Shown here: one piece after another, positions 44,314-54,098 of the stretch | How positions within the stretch are numbered: position 1 is the stretch's first letter | Layout of the letters: each line of letters begins with the position of its first letter | DNA from: Bacillus cereus ATCC 14579 | Lineage (GTDB): Bacteria > Bacillota > Bacilli > Bacillales > Bacillaceae_G | Length of the DNA: 64,000 bases | Assembly (NCBI RefSeq): GCF_000007825.1 | Contig: NC_004722.1 | Span: forward strand, 3,760,501-3,824,500 | Direction of reading: 5' to 3' | Made by a program: the position numbers and the translations under genes | Notes under the pieces: model-generated | The model's database searches: none | What the model saw: only the letters and a program-made list of their open reading frames with translations | What the model was told of the DNA's origin: nothing

Positions 44314-45705
44314 TTACAAAATAAACTGGCTCACATCTTTATTTTTAGCAATTGTTGCTAATTTCTCCTCAACGTATTGAGGTGTTATCGTTATTTTCTC
44401 TAACGTAATTTCAGATGCTTCAAACGATAAATCTTCAAGGAGCTTCTCCATAATCGTATGAAGTCTTCTTGCTCCAATATTATCTGTATCCTGATTAACT
44501 TGATAAGCAATCTCAGCAATCTTACGAATAGCTTCGTCTGAAAATTCAATTTCTATACCTTCAGTCGCTAATAATGCCATATATTGTTTAATTAACGCAT
44601 TGTCAGGCTCGATTAATATTTTAACAAAATCGTCTGTCGATAATTTTGTTAATTCTACTCGAATCGGAAATCTCCCTTGCAATTCCGGAATTAAATCCGA
44701 CGGTTTAGACATATGGAACGCTCCAGCTGCAACGAATAAAATATAATCCGTTTTTACTGATCCGTATTTTGTCGCAACATTCGACCCTTCTACAATTGGC
44801 AGAATGTCACGTTGCACACCTTCACGTGATACATCTACGCTATTCGACTGCTTACCAGCAATTTTGTCAATTTCATCGATAAAAATAATCCCGAGCTGTT
44901 CAGCACGATAAACAGCCTCTTGTGTAACTTCATCCATATCAATTAAGCGCTGTGCCTCTTCATTTGACAAGAGTTTTCTTGCTTCTTTTACAGAAAGTTT
45001 ACGTTTTTTCGTTTTTTTCGGCATAAAACTTCCTAGCGCATCTTGGAAATTCATTCCCATTTGTTCCATGCCAGTTCCTTGTAACATATCAAACATAGAA
45101 GACTGTTGTTCAGTCACTTCAATCGATACAATTTCTTCTTCAAGAAGCCCTGCAGCAAGCTTTCTCTCCACATCTTGACGTTTCTTTTCGATTTCAACAT
45201 CTTCTTGTGTATCAGACGTTTGATTCGAATTTTGAGCGCCTCCAAAAAGCATCTCTAATGGATTTTTGAATCCAGATTGCTTCTCCGGACTCGGCACTAA
45301 AATTTCAACAAGACGTTGATTCGCTTGCTCTTCTGCTTTATCTTGAACTTTCACTACCATTTCTTCTTTTACGATACGAACCGATGTTTCCACCAAGTCA
45401 CGTACCATCGACTCTACATCTCTACCCACATATCCAACTTCTGTGAATTTTGTAGCCTCAACCTTAATAAAAGGTGCTCCAACGAGTTTCGCCATTCGTC
45501 GTGCTACCTCTGTTTTCCCAACACCTGTCGGTCCAATCATTAAAATATTTTTAGGTGCAATTTCGTCACGTAAATTTTCAGCTAATTTACTGCGGCGATA
45601 TCGATTTCTCAACGCTACAGCAACCGCTTTCTTTGCGTCTTTTTGACCGATGATGTATTGATCTAATTTTTCCACAATTTGGCGCGGAGTAAAATGTAAA
45701 TGCAT
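44314..45705 (-). CDS. hslU: ATP-dependent protease ATPase HslU/ClpY
   Basis: The 463-residue AAA+ unfoldase feeds substrates into HslV. It carries L-T-P-R-Q-I-V-E-like F-T-P-R-Q-I-V-E-K-L-D-Q-Y near the start, Walker A G-P-T-G-V-G-K-T near 57-64, the I domain (about 105-235) and Walker B I-I-F-I-D-E-I-D-K. The C-terminus ends with the S-Q-F-I-L-type tail that docks in HslV. The ATG at 45705 follows GGGAGGC; the frame upstream lacks a site. It is 22 bases after hslV. Confidence 0.95.
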   Translation of the reverse strand: MHLHFTPRQIVEKLDQYIIGQKDAKKAVAVALRNRYRRSKLAENLRDEIAPKNILMIGPTGVGKTEVARRMAKLVGAPFIKVEATKFTEVGYVGRDVESMVRDLVETSVRIVKEEMVVKVQDKAEEQANQRLVEILVPSPEKQSGFKNPLEMLFGGAQNSNQTSDTQEDVEIEKKRQDVERKLAAGLLEEEIVSIEVTEQQSSMFDMLQGTGMEQMGMNFQDALGSFMPKKTKKRKLSVKEARKLLSNEEAQRLIDMDEVTQEAVYRAEQLGIIFIDEIDKIAGKQSNSVDVSREGVQRDILPIVEGSNVATKYGSVKTDYILFVAAGAFHMSKPSDLIPELQGRFPIRVELTKLSTDDFVKILIEPDNALIKQYMALLATEGIEIEFSDEAIRKIAEIAYQVNQDTDNIGARRLHTIMEKLLEDLSFEASEITLEKITITPQYVEEKLATIAKNKDVSQFIL

Positions 45706-45727
45706 ATAAAATGCCTCCCTTACGATT

Positions 45728-46270
45728 CTACAATTCTTCAACAATTATGTTGTGATTCGTATAAACACAAATATCGCCAGCAATCTCTAAACTCGCTTTC
45801 GCAATTTGCTTCGCTGTTAAGTGTTCACTTGCATATTGCTTTAAAGCACGACCTGCAGAAAGTGCATAATTCCCACCAGATCCAATTGCTAAAATACCAT
45901 CATCCGGTTCAATCACTTCTCCTGTACCTGAAACAAGGAGCATAGTTGTTTTATCCATGACAATGAGCATCGCTTCTAGCTGACGTAACATTTTATCGCC
46001 ACGCCATTGTTTTGCCATTTCAACAGCAGCACGCTGCAAGTTGCCATTATACTCTTCTAATTTCCCTTCAAACATTTCAAAAAGAGTAAATGCGTCAGCA
46101 ACTGATCCTGCGAAACCAGCTAAAACTTTACCTTGGAAAAGTTTACGAACTTTACGAGCTGTATGTTTCATTACAACAGCATTTCCCATTGTCACTTGGC
46201 CATCTCCAGCCATTGCACATTCTCCATTATGATGAACTGCAAATATCGTTGTAGCGTGGAAATTTCCCAT
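45728..46270 (-). CDS. hslV: HslV/ClpQ peptidase subunit
   Basis: The 180-residue Ntn-type peptidase has the family core T-T-I-F-A-V near residues 7-12, G-D-G-Q-V-T near 23 and the G-S-G-G-N-Y-A-L segment near 147. In E. coli the first threonine of the T-T-I segment is the mature N-terminus. In B. subtilis (CodW) an N-terminal serine at position 2 was proposed as nucleophile; here position 2 is glycine (M-G-N-F-H-A-T-T). A 6-residue propeptide cleavage would be needed to expose threonine. It lies between xerC and hslU. Confidence 0.94.
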
Positions 46271-46312
46271 AGAAAAAACTCCTTTATTTGTTTTTATAGC
46301 TTTTAAAGCAAT

Positions 46313-47212
46313 TTATGCCCGCGGGTGATGCTTCATGTAAACAGAACGCAATCTTTCTTTAGAGACATGCGTATAAATTTGTGTCGTCGACAAATTTTCA
46401 TGGCCTAATAGCTCCTGTACAGTACGTAAATCCGCCCCTTCATCTAGCATATGTGTAGCAAATGTATGCCTTAACATATGGGGACTTATCCGCATTGTCA
46501 GCGAAGCCTTTTTAATGAGTTCATTTAAAACATAACGAACCCCACGACTTGTTAGCGGTGTACCTTTCGCATTTAAAAATACCATATGAGAATCTTCGTC
46601 AGTCTTATTAACTAACTGTTTTCTCCCATTCTCTATATAAGTAATTAAAGAATCTTGCGCATAGCTTCCGAACGGAATATACCTTTGTTTTTTTCCTTTT
46701 CCCATTACTAAAATTGTTCCCACCGCAAAGTCAATATCGGTAAGTTGTAAATTGACACATTCACTCACACGGATCCCAGTCGCATACATCAACTCTAATA
46801 AAGCTTGATTCCTTTGACCTAATGGCGTTTCCGTGTCAGAAACTTCAAATAATTCCTCTAACTCTTCAGCATATAAAAACTTTGGGATTGACAATTCTTT
46901 TTTGGGGAGTGACGCAAGTGCAAACGGATTATCCTTTCGATAACCTTCACGCATCAAAAAACGATATAAACTTCGTAAGCTTGATACTTTTCTTGCGACA
47001 GATTTACGGGCTAACTTTTCATCGTGCAACGTCGTTAAGTACAAACGAACATCCGCGTATGTAACGTCTAAAAAAGAGGATATGCCTTCTCGTTCCATAA
47101 ATTGCACAAAATGTTCTAAATCATTTTGATAACTTGCAATTGTATATTTTGAATAATTTCTTTCAATTTGTAAATATCCAACGAATAATTGTAACAATTT
47201 CTTCACATTCAC
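46313..47212 (-). CDS. xerC: Tyrosine recombinase XerC (CodV)
   Basis: The 299-residue recombinase resolves chromosome dimers at dif with XerD. The SAM-like N-terminal domain (1-100) is followed by the catalytic domain with the first Arg in T-G-I-R-V-S-E near residue 149, H-M-L-R-H-T-F near 243, L-G-H-E near 268 and the nucleophile in I-Y-T-H near 278. I chose the GTG at 47212, five bases after GAGGTGA. It leads the xerC-hslV-hslU-codY group, as in B. subtilis. It is part of the core chromosome and not a phage integrase. Confidence 0.93.
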   Translation of the reverse strand: MNVKKLLQLFVGYLQIERNYSKYTIASYQNDLEHFVQFMEREGISSFLDVTYADVRLYLTTLHDEKLARKSVARKVSSLRSLYRFLMREGYRKDNPFALASLPKKELSIPKFLYAEELEELFEVSDTETPLGQRNQALLELMYATGIRVSECVNLQLTDIDFAVGTILVMGKGKKQRYIPFGSYAQDSLITYIENGRKQLVNKTDEDSHMVFLNAKGTPLTSRGVRYVLNELIKKASLTMRISPHMLRHTFATHMLDEGADLRTVQELLGHENLSTTQIYTHVSKERLRSVYMKHHPRA

Positions 47213-47227
47213 ACAACTCACCTCAAT

Positions 47228-47264
47228 AAAGGCTACTAAATCGTATCACAACTTAGTAGCCTTT
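47228..47264 (-). terminator. Terminator after trmFO
   Basis: AAGGCUACUAA and UUUAGUAGCCUU pair around an 11-base loop, followed by UAUUG; placed between trmFO and xerC. Confidence 0.8.
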
Positions 47265-47277
47265 GCAAGAAATTTAA

Positions 47278-48582
47278 CTAAATATTTACAAAATTTCGAA
47301 TCGTTTCTAAAGCGCGTGCTGCGTACGCTTCATTTCGTTCTACTTTCTTTTTAATCTTCTTCTCTAACGGTGCAAATAGACCGAAGTTTGCATTCATCGG
47401 CTGGAAGTTTTTAGCGTTCGTTGCCGTAATGTAATTTGCCATGCTACCCATCGCAGTTACTGGCGGTAATACAACTGGCTCTTCACCTTGCACAAGACGC
47501 GCAGCATTAATTCCTGCTAATAATCCTGATGCTGCTGATTCAACATATCCCTCTACTCCAGTCATTTGACCAGCGAAGAATAAATCATCACGTTGTTTAT
47601 ATTGATATGTTGGACGAAGCAAATTAGGTGAATTAATAAACGTATTACGATGCATTACACCATAACGTACAATCTCTGCATTTTCCAATCCCGGAATTAA
47701 CTGTAGCACTTCTTTTTGCGGTCCCCACTTTAAATGAGTTTGGAAACCTACGATATTGTATAAAGTTCCCGCTGCATCATCTTGACGTAACTGAACAACA
47801 GCATATGGCGTTTTCCCTGTTTTGGGATCTTCCAATCCAACAGGTTTCATAGGTCCAAATACTAACGTCTGTCTCCCTCTACTTGCCATAACTTCTACTG
47901 GCATACAACCTTCAAAGAAAATTTCTTTTTCAAACTCTTTTAAAGGCACTGTCTCAGCAGCAATTAGAGCCTCATAAAAACGATCAAACTCTTCTTCTGT
48001 CATTGGGCAATTTAAATATGCAGCTTCACCTTTGTCATAACGCGATTTTAAATACACTTTATTCATGTCAATGCTGTCTTTTTCTACGATTGGGGCTGCA
48101 GCATCATAGAAGTAGAAATAATCTTCTCCTGTTAATTCTTTCAATTTTGCAGAAAGATCAGGAGATGTTAATGGACCTGTAGCAATAATTGTCGGTCCCT
48201 CTGGAATATCTGTAATTTCTTCATTCATTACAGTTACATTTGGATGGTTCTTTACGTATTCTGTTACTTTAGCTGCGAACTCATGACGATCTACAGCTAA
48301 AGCACCTCCAGCTGGTACAGAGCACTCATCCGCCGCACGAATAATTACAGAATCCATTAAGCGCATTTCCTCTTTAATAACTCCAACTGCATTTGTTAAA
48401 GTGTTTGCACGAAGTGAGTTACTACATACTAATTCAGCGAATTTATCTGTGTGATGAGCTGGCGTTTGCCTTACCGGTCTCATTTCATATAATCTAACTT
48501 GGACACCACGTTTTGCAATTTGGTAAGCTGCTTCACTTCCTGCAAGACCTGCGCCAATGACGTTTACTACTTGTGTTGTCAT
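47278..48582 (-). CDS. trmFO: Folate/FAD-dependent tRNA(uracil-54) methyltransferase
   Basis: The 434-residue flavoenzyme (formerly Gid) makes m5U54 in the tRNA T loop using methylenetetrahydrofolate. The FAD motif V-I-G-A-G-L-A-G-S-E-A-A lies at residues 8-19, followed by the family's V-C-S-N-S-L-R and, near the C-terminus, A-G-Q-M-T-G-V-E-G-Y-V-E-S-A-A-S-G. It lies 48 bases after topA with a terminator between. Together with TruB (also here, broken), it modifies neighbouring T-loop positions 54 and 55. Confidence 0.95.
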   Translation of the reverse strand: MTTQVVNVIGAGLAGSEAAYQIAKRGVQVRLYEMRPVRQTPAHHTDKFAELVCSNSLRANTLTNAVGVIKEEMRLMDSVIIRAADECSVPAGGALAVDRHEFAAKVTEYVKNHPNVTVMNEEITDIPEGPTIIATGPLTSPDLSAKLKELTGEDYFYFYDAAAPIVEKDSIDMNKVYLKSRYDKGEAAYLNCPMTEEEFDRFYEALIAAETVPLKEFEKEIFFEGCMPVEVMASRGRQTLVFGPMKPVGLEDPKTGKTPYAVVQLRQDDAAGTLYNIVGFQTHLKWGPQKEVLQLIPGLENAEIVRYGVMHRNTFINSPNLLRPTYQYKQRDDLFFAGQMTGVEGYVESAASGLLAGINAARLVQGEEPVVLPPVTAMGSMANYITATNAKNFQPMNANFGLFAPLEKKIKKKVERNEAYAARALETIRNFVNI

Positions 48583-48608
48583 TTATATCACCTTTCCTTT
48601 TCTTCCCG

Positions 48609-48639
48609 AAAAAAATGTGAGCAGTTACGCTCACATTTG
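48609..48639 (-). terminator. Terminator after topA
   Basis: AAAUGUGAGC and GCUCACAUUU form a 10-bp stem followed by a U-run on the minus strand, overlapping the topA stop. Confidence 0.9.
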
Positions 48640-50710
48640 TTGTTCTTCTTCATAATCGCACGAAATACATTGTACTTGCACGCCTTTTTTCAACTTTTTC
48701 TCTACAAGCATGCCTTCGCACTTCGGACACTTACGACCAATTGGCTTATCCCAAGATACAAAGTCGCATTCCGGATACGTACCGCACCCATAGAAAAGAC
48801 GTTTCTTTTTATTAATACGGCGTTCAATAATTTGACCCTTATCACACTTTGGACAAGTAACACCGATTTCTTTCACAATCGGCTTTGTATTACGACAATC
48901 TGGGAAATTCGAGCAAGCCATAAATTTCCCGTATTTACCCATTTTAAAGACCATTGGGTGATTACATAATTCACAATCTTCCCCAGCTGGTTCATCTTTA
49001 ATTTCCACTTCACGCATTTCTTTTTCCGCTTTTTCTAAACGCGGTTCAAAACCTACGTAGAAATCATCAACAATTTTTACCCAATTCGCATTTCCTTCTT
49101 CTACTTCATCAAGGCTTTGCTCCATATTGGCAGTAAATTCAATGTTAATAATTTCTGGGAAAAACTCTAAAATAAGTTCAATTACTATTTCACCAAGTTC
49201 AGTCGGAACGAAGCGTTTATTATCCAAACCTACATACCCACGCTTTTGAATTGTTTCAAGTGTAGGTACATATGTTGACGGTCTTCCAATTCCAAGTTCT
49301 TCAAGTGTTCTTACTAGGCGAGCCTCTGTATAACGCGGAGGAGGTTGTGTAAAATGTTGCTTTGGTTCTAAATCCTTTGAAAATACAGTTTCCCCTACTT
49401 CTAAAGGTGGCAACATCTTATCCTTTTCTTCAGCACCATCATCTTTTGACTCTACATACACTTTCATAAATCCTGGGAACTTTACAACCGATCCACTTGC
49501 ACGGAACTGAACATTGTTATTAATGAGTCTCGCTGTCACAGTATCCATTATAGCAGACGCCATTTGACTTGCAACAAATCGCTCCCAAATCAATTTATAT
49601 AATCGAAGTTGATCACGACCTAAGAAACTTTTTAGTTCCTCTGGCTTTCTCATTACTGAAGTAGGACGAATTGCCTCATGCGCATCTTGTGCATTTGACT
49701 TTTTCGTTTCTTTCTTCTTTTCTGTTCCTATGTATTCCGTACCATCCACTTCAATGATGTAAGTACGAGCCTCTGTTTGAGCTGTTTCTGAGATACGTGT
49801 TGAATCAGTTCTCATATACGTAATAAGACCTACAGTTCCTTGTTTTCCAAGATCTATCCCTTCATACAATTGCTGTGCAAGCATCATTGTTTTCTTTGCT
49901 CGCATGTTTAACTTACGTGCTGCTTCTTGTTGCAAGGAAGATGTTGTAAACGGTAATGCAGGATTACGTTTTCGCTCTTTGCGCGTTACATTTTCAACTG
50001 AAAACGCATTGTCTTTCATCTGTTCAATTATTTCATTCACTTGCGTTTCATTTGTTAATTGAACTTTTTCACCATCTACACCGTAAAAGCTTGCTTCAAA
50101 TGTGTCTTTTCCTTTTACAAATTCTGTTTTAATTGTCCAGAATTCTTCAAGTTCAAAGTTTTGAATTTCCCTTTCACGCTCGATGATTAAACGAACTGCT
50201 ACAGATTGTACACGCCCTGCACTTAATCCTTTTTTTACTTTCTTCCATAATAAAGGACTAATATTGTAACCAACAAGACGATCAAGTATACGTCTTGCTT
50301 GTTGTGCATCCACTAAATCCATATTAATTGCACGAAGATGTTTAAATGATTCTTTGATTGCATCTTTCGTAATCTCATTAAACACAACCCGACAATCTGA
50401 TTCAACGTCCACATTTAACGTATTCGCTAAATGCCAAGCAATCGCTTCCCCTTCACGGTCTGGATCGGCCGCGAGATAGACTTTCTTTGCTTTTTTCGCC
50501 GCTGATTTTAAATCTTTTAAGACGGGACCTTTACCACGAATGGTAATATACTTCGGGGTGAAGTTGTTCTTTACTTCTATCCCCATTTGACTTTTTGGCA
50601 AATCGCGAACATGTCCCATAGACGCGACAACTTTGTATTTTTTCCCCTAAATATTTCTCAATGGTCTTCGCCTTAGAACGCGACTCCACGATTACGAGGT
50701 AATCTGACAT
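48631..50710 (-). pseudogene. topA: DNA topoisomerase I, frameshifted near the 5' end
   Basis: From the ATG at 50710, after AAGGAGG, the frame reads M-S-D-Y-L-V-I-V-E-S-R-S-K-A-K-T-I-E-K-Y-L-G and then shifts at a GGGG run (plus-strand CCCC at 50644-50647). Removing one G gives K-K-Y-K-V-V-A-S-M-G-H-V-R-D-L-P and continues through the full 692-residue protein. The Toprim domain is cut by the shift; the active Tyr in L-I-T-Y-M-R-T-D-S-T and three C-terminal zinc ribbons (C-E-L-C, C-P-K-C, C-P-K-C) are intact. Loss of topoisomerase I is poorly tolerated, so a homopolymer sequence error is the likeliest reading. Confidence 0.9.
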
Positions 50711-50854
50711 GCTAGTGCCTCCTTAAGAGGTGGATTCAAGTCTTCATTAATCTTATTGATTTCTCTTGTTTTTGTCAATCAAGAATGAATATACCATACA
50801 GTGCCAATCTACCATTTGTCAATAATTGTTTAATAAAAACATAAAAATATAAGG

Positions 50855-51724
50855 TTAATTTAAAATCTCTTCCAAGATATCTTCTGCATTTCTTACTAGT
50901 TTTGCTCCTTGCTGAATAAGATGATTCGTTCCCGATGCCCCCTCTACAAATATAGGTCCAGGAAGCGCAAACACCTCTCTATTTTGCTCTAACGCAAGGT
51001 CTGCAGTAATAAGTGTTCCACTTCTCGATTTCGCTTCTACAACTAAAACACCTTTACTTATACCACTAATAATCCGATTCCTTTTTGGAAAATACCATTT
51101 TTTCGGTGCATAGTGCGGCGGATACTCTGTCAATAACAATATATATTCCTTCCACATTTCATATAAATGTCTATTTTCTTTCGGGTACATAAAAGACAAT
51201 CCATGCCCTAATATCGCAATAGTCGGGCAATGATGCCTTACTGTAATCTCATGAGACATTGTATCTATCCCTTTTGCAAACCCACTGACAATAAGCCACT
51301 CTCTTTCTAATAAAGGGTGTAAAATAAACTTCAAACTCTCATAACCATATAATGATGGTTCTCTCGTTCCAACAACTGCTAATTTATTTACTTTATTCAG
51401 GAAATCTTTCTCTCCTTTTCCATATAAAACGAAGGGAGGGTCTTGTATTTCACGTAATAATTGCGGATAATCTTCATCCCATATCGTTATATAAAAAATA
51501 CGATTTCTCTCTAAATAAGATATATATTGCGGAAGATTTGAATTTTGAAGAAATTTTACTAGTTCTGAAGATTTTTTCGAGGATATTCCAGTGTAGTGTT
51601 CCATTTGTTTTTCGTTAAAATTATATATGTTCTTTAATTCTGGATCGACATATAGTAGCCTCTCCATCGCTTTCCAATAATCTGCTAGCAAGTAATGAAC
51701 ATGTAATAATCTCTCTCTTTTCAT
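50855..51724 (-). CDS. dprA: DNA-processing protein DprA
   Basis: The 289-residue protein loads RecA on incoming single-stranded DNA during transformation. The Rossmann-like DNA-binding core has V-G-T-R-E-P-S-L-Y-G near residue 115, S-G-F-A-K-G-I-D-T-M-S-H near 146 and the nucleic-acid motif S-G-T-L-I-T-A-D-L-A near 235. The N-terminal about 90 residues form the accessory region. The C-terminal winged domain of longer homologues is absent, as in Bacillus. It stands between sucD and topA. No competence box was identified. Confidence 0.93.
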   Translation of the reverse strand: MKRERLLHVHYLLADYWKAMERLLYVDPELKNIYNFNEKQMEHYTGISSKKSSELVKFLQNSNLPQYISYLERNRIFYITIWDEDYPQLLREIQDPPFVLYGKGEKDFLNKVNKLAVVGTREPSLYGYESLKFILHPLLEREWLIVSGFAKGIDTMSHEITVRHHCPTIAILGHGLSFMYPKENRHLYEMWKEYILLLTEYPPHYAPKKWYFPKRNRIISGISKGVLVVEAKSRSGTLITADLALEQNREVFALPGPIFVEGASGTNHLIQQGAKLVRNAEDILEEILN

Positions 51725-51773
51725 CTTGATTCTCCTTACCCATAATTTTTATTATGTAAACAGAAAAAAGTGT

Positions 51774-51806
51774 AAAAAGACACCCTCAAGTAAGAAGGTG
51801 TCTTTC
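51774..51806 (-). terminator. Terminator after sucD
   Basis: AAAGACACCUU and GGGUGUCUUU form the stem, followed by UUUUUACAC on the minus strand. Confidence 0.88.
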
Positions 51807-51812
51807 AACAGA

Positions 51813-52715
51813 TTAATAGTTTTTACAAGTCTCAAATAAACCTTTTTCTTTTAAAACAGAGATTAGCGTTTCTCCCATAACTGCTGGAGTTTCAGCTACT
51901 TTAATGCCACAAGCTTCCATTGTTTTAATCTTTTCAGCAGCAGTTCCTTTACCGCCAGAAATGATTGCACCAGCATGGCCCATACGTTTGCCAGCAGGCG
52001 CTGTTTGACCACCAATGAAGCCTACGACAGGTTTTGTCATATTAGCTTTTACCCATTCAGCTGCCTCTTCTTCTGCTGTACCGCCGATTTCACCAATCAT
52101 AATTACAGCATGTGTTTCTTCATCTTCATTAAATGCTTTTAACGCATCAATAAAGTCTGTACCGTTAACAGGGTCTCCGCCGATACCTACAGCAGTAGAT
52201 TGGCCAATACCTTCTTGTGTTAACTGATGTACAGCTTCATAAGTTAATGTACCAGAGCGAGATAGGATACCAACATGACCTTTTTTATGAATATATCCTG
52301 GCATAATACCAATCTTACATTCATCTGGTGTGATTACACCTGGGCAGTTTGGTCCAAGTAAACGTGTATGTTTACCCGCCATATATCTCTTTACGTTTAC
52401 CATATCTAATACAGGAATCCCTTCAGTAATACATACTACTAAATCAATTTCTGCATCAACAGCTTCCATAATTGCATCTGCCGCAAAAGCGGGTGGAACG
52501 TATACAACTGAAGCGTTTGCGCCTGTTGCTTTCACTGCATCTTCTACTGTATCAAATACTGGTACACCTTCAATATCAGTGCCGCCCTTACCTGGTGTTA
52601 CACCACCGACAATTTTCGTACCGTATTCAATCATTTGTTTTGTATGGAATAAACCTTGAGAACCTGTAATACCTTGAACAATAACTTTTGTATCTTTATT
52701 AACTAATACGCTCAT
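51813..52715 (-). CDS. sucD: Succinyl-CoA synthetase alpha subunit
   Basis: The 300-residue subunit binds CoA and carries the phospho-histidine of the TCA-cycle succinyl-CoA synthetase. The CoA motif G-I-T-G-S-Q-G-L-F-H-T near residue 15, L-S-R-S-G-T-L-T-Y-E near 150 and the histidine in R-M-G-H-A-G-A-I near 246 are all present. It follows sucC by 19 bases, so the two subunits are made together, and ends in a terminator. Confidence 0.97.
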   Translation of the reverse strand: MSVLVNKDTKVIVQGITGSQGLFHTKQMIEYGTKIVGGVTPGKGGTDIEGVPVFDTVEDAVKATGANASVVYVPPAFAADAIMEAVDAEIDLVVCITEGIPVLDMVNVKRYMAGKHTRLLGPNCPGVITPDECKIGIMPGYIHKKGHVGILSRSGTLTYEAVHQLTQEGIGQSTAVGIGGDPVNGTDFIDALKAFNEDEETHAVIMIGEIGGTAEEEAAEWVKANMTKPVVGFIGGQTAPAGKRMGHAGAIISGGKGTAAEKIKTMEACGIKVAETPAVMGETLISVLKEKGLFETCKNY

Positions 52716-52734
52716 TTTTCTCCCCCGCTTTCTA

Positions 52735-53895
52735 TTAGCCCACTAGTGAAACAATTTTTTGTGCACCGTCTGCCATAGATTCTGCTGCAACAATATTTAA
52801 GCCAGACTCATTTAAAATTTTCTTACCTAGTTCTACGTTTGTGCCTTCAAGACGTACAACTAAAGGTAACTCAAGACCTACTTGTTTCGTTGCTTCAATA
52901 ACACCTTCTGCAATAACATCACACTTCATAATGCCACCAAAAATGTTAACGAAGATACCTTTTACATTTTTGTCAGAAAGGATAATTTTGAATGCTTCTG
53001 TAACTTTTTCTGCAGTTGCACCGCCACCAACATCTAAGAAGTTAGCTGGGTCACCGTGGTAATGTTTAATGATATCCATTGTAGCCATCGCTAAACCTGC
53101 ACCATTAACCATACAACCGATATTTCCATCTAAAGGAATGTAGTTTAAGTCGTATTTTGAAGCTTCAATTTCTTTTGAATCCTCTTCATCAAGATCACGA
53201 AGCTCTAAAATGTCTTTATGGCGATATAACGCATTAGAATCAAAGTTTAATTTTGCATCTAATGCCATAACTTTACCTTCGCCTGTTGTAACAAGTGGGT
53301 TAATCTCAGCGATAGAGCAATCTTTTTCGATAAACGCACGATATAAGCCCATCATAAACTTCACAGCTTGTCCTACAAGCTCTTTTGGAATATTGATGTT
53401 AAATGCAATTCGGCGCGCTTGGAAACCTTGCAAGCCTACTGCTGGATCAATATATTCTTTAAAGATTTTTTCAGGTGTTTTTTCTGCTACTTCTTCAATT
53501 TCTGTTCCGCCTTCTTCAGACGCCATTAAAACAACTTGAGAAGTTGCACGGTCTAAAACTAGACCTACATAATATTCTTTTTTAATATCGCAACCTTCTT
53601 CGATAAGTAAGCGTTTTACTTCCTTACCTTCAGGACCTGTTTGATGTGTCACAAGTGTAGTTCCTAAAATGCTTTCTGCATATGTACGAACTTCATCTAA
53701 ATTTTTCGCAACTTTTACTCCGCCAGCTTTGCCGCGTCCACCAGCGTGAATTTGTGCTTTCTCTACACATACATCTGTTCCTAATTCTTTCGCTGCTTCT
53801 ACAGCTTCTTCTACTGTAAACGCAACCTTCCCGTTCGGAACGCTAACCCCATAGCTTCTAAGGACTGCCTTACCTTGGTACTCATGGATATTCAT
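52735..53895 (-). CDS. sucC: Succinyl-CoA synthetase beta subunit
   Basis: The 386-residue ATP-grasp subunit binds nucleotide and succinate. It starts M-N-I-H-E-Y-Q-G-K-A and includes the ATP-grasp stretch A-Q-I-H-A-G-G-R-G-K-A-G-G-V-K near residue 46, E-I-N-P-L near 198 and G-G-G-A near 268. The ATG follows GGGGAGG. A promoter lies about 75 bases upstream. The two genes ylqG and ylqH, which I recall between rnhB and sucC in B. subtilis, are absent here. Confidence 0.97.
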   Translation of the reverse strand: MNIHEYQGKAVLRSYGVSVPNGKVAFTVEEAVEAAKELGTDVCVEKAQIHAGGRGKAGGVKVAKNLDEVRTYAESILGTTLVTHQTGPEGKEVKRLLIEEGCDIKKEYYVGLVLDRATSQVVLMASEEGGTEIEEVAEKTPEKIFKEYIDPAVGLQGFQARRIAFNINIPKELVGQAVKFMMGLYRAFIEKDCSIAEINPLVTTGEGKVMALDAKLNFDSNALYRHKDILELRDLDEEDSKEIEASKYDLNYIPLDGNIGCMVNGAGLAMATMDIIKHYHGDPANFLDVGGGATAEKVTEAFKIILSDKNVKGIFVNIFGGIMKCDVIAEGVIEATKQVGLELPLVVRLEGTNVELGKKILNESGLNIVAAESMADGAQKIVSLVG

Positions 53896-53968
53896 GGTCC
53901 CATCCTCCCCTGTTTTCCTGTTTTACTCGAAAAGTTTTTTAATGTTTAAAAAACATTACATTGCCATT

Positions 53969-53997
53969 GTATAAGATGATTGGCACGCTGTCTACAA
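53969..53997 (-). promoter_or_regulatory. Candidate sucCD promoter
   Basis: TTGTAG (53997-53992), a 17-base spacer and TTATAC (53974-53969) on the minus strand. A cre-like sequence TGAAATCGCTTTAT (54014-54027, plus strand) lies upstream. Both are read from sequence alone. Confidence 0.5.
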
Positions 53998-54062
53998 TAA
54001 AGTGTCAGAAAACTGAAATCGCTTTATTCTTTTTCGAAAATAGTAATGTTTATATGCCAAAA

Positions 54063-54098
54063 TAAAAAAATAAGCTGTATATTTACAGCTTATTTTTG
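54063..54098 (-). terminator. Terminator after rnhB
   Basis: AAAAAUAAGCUGUA and UACAGCUUAUUUUU form a long palindromic stem with a U-run, overlapping the rnhB stop. Confidence 0.9.

Noticed and set aside
46313..47212. Tyrosine recombinase as a sign of a prophage or island
   Set aside because: Its sequence and place before hslVU-codY are those of chromosomal XerC; no attachment repeats or phage genes are present.
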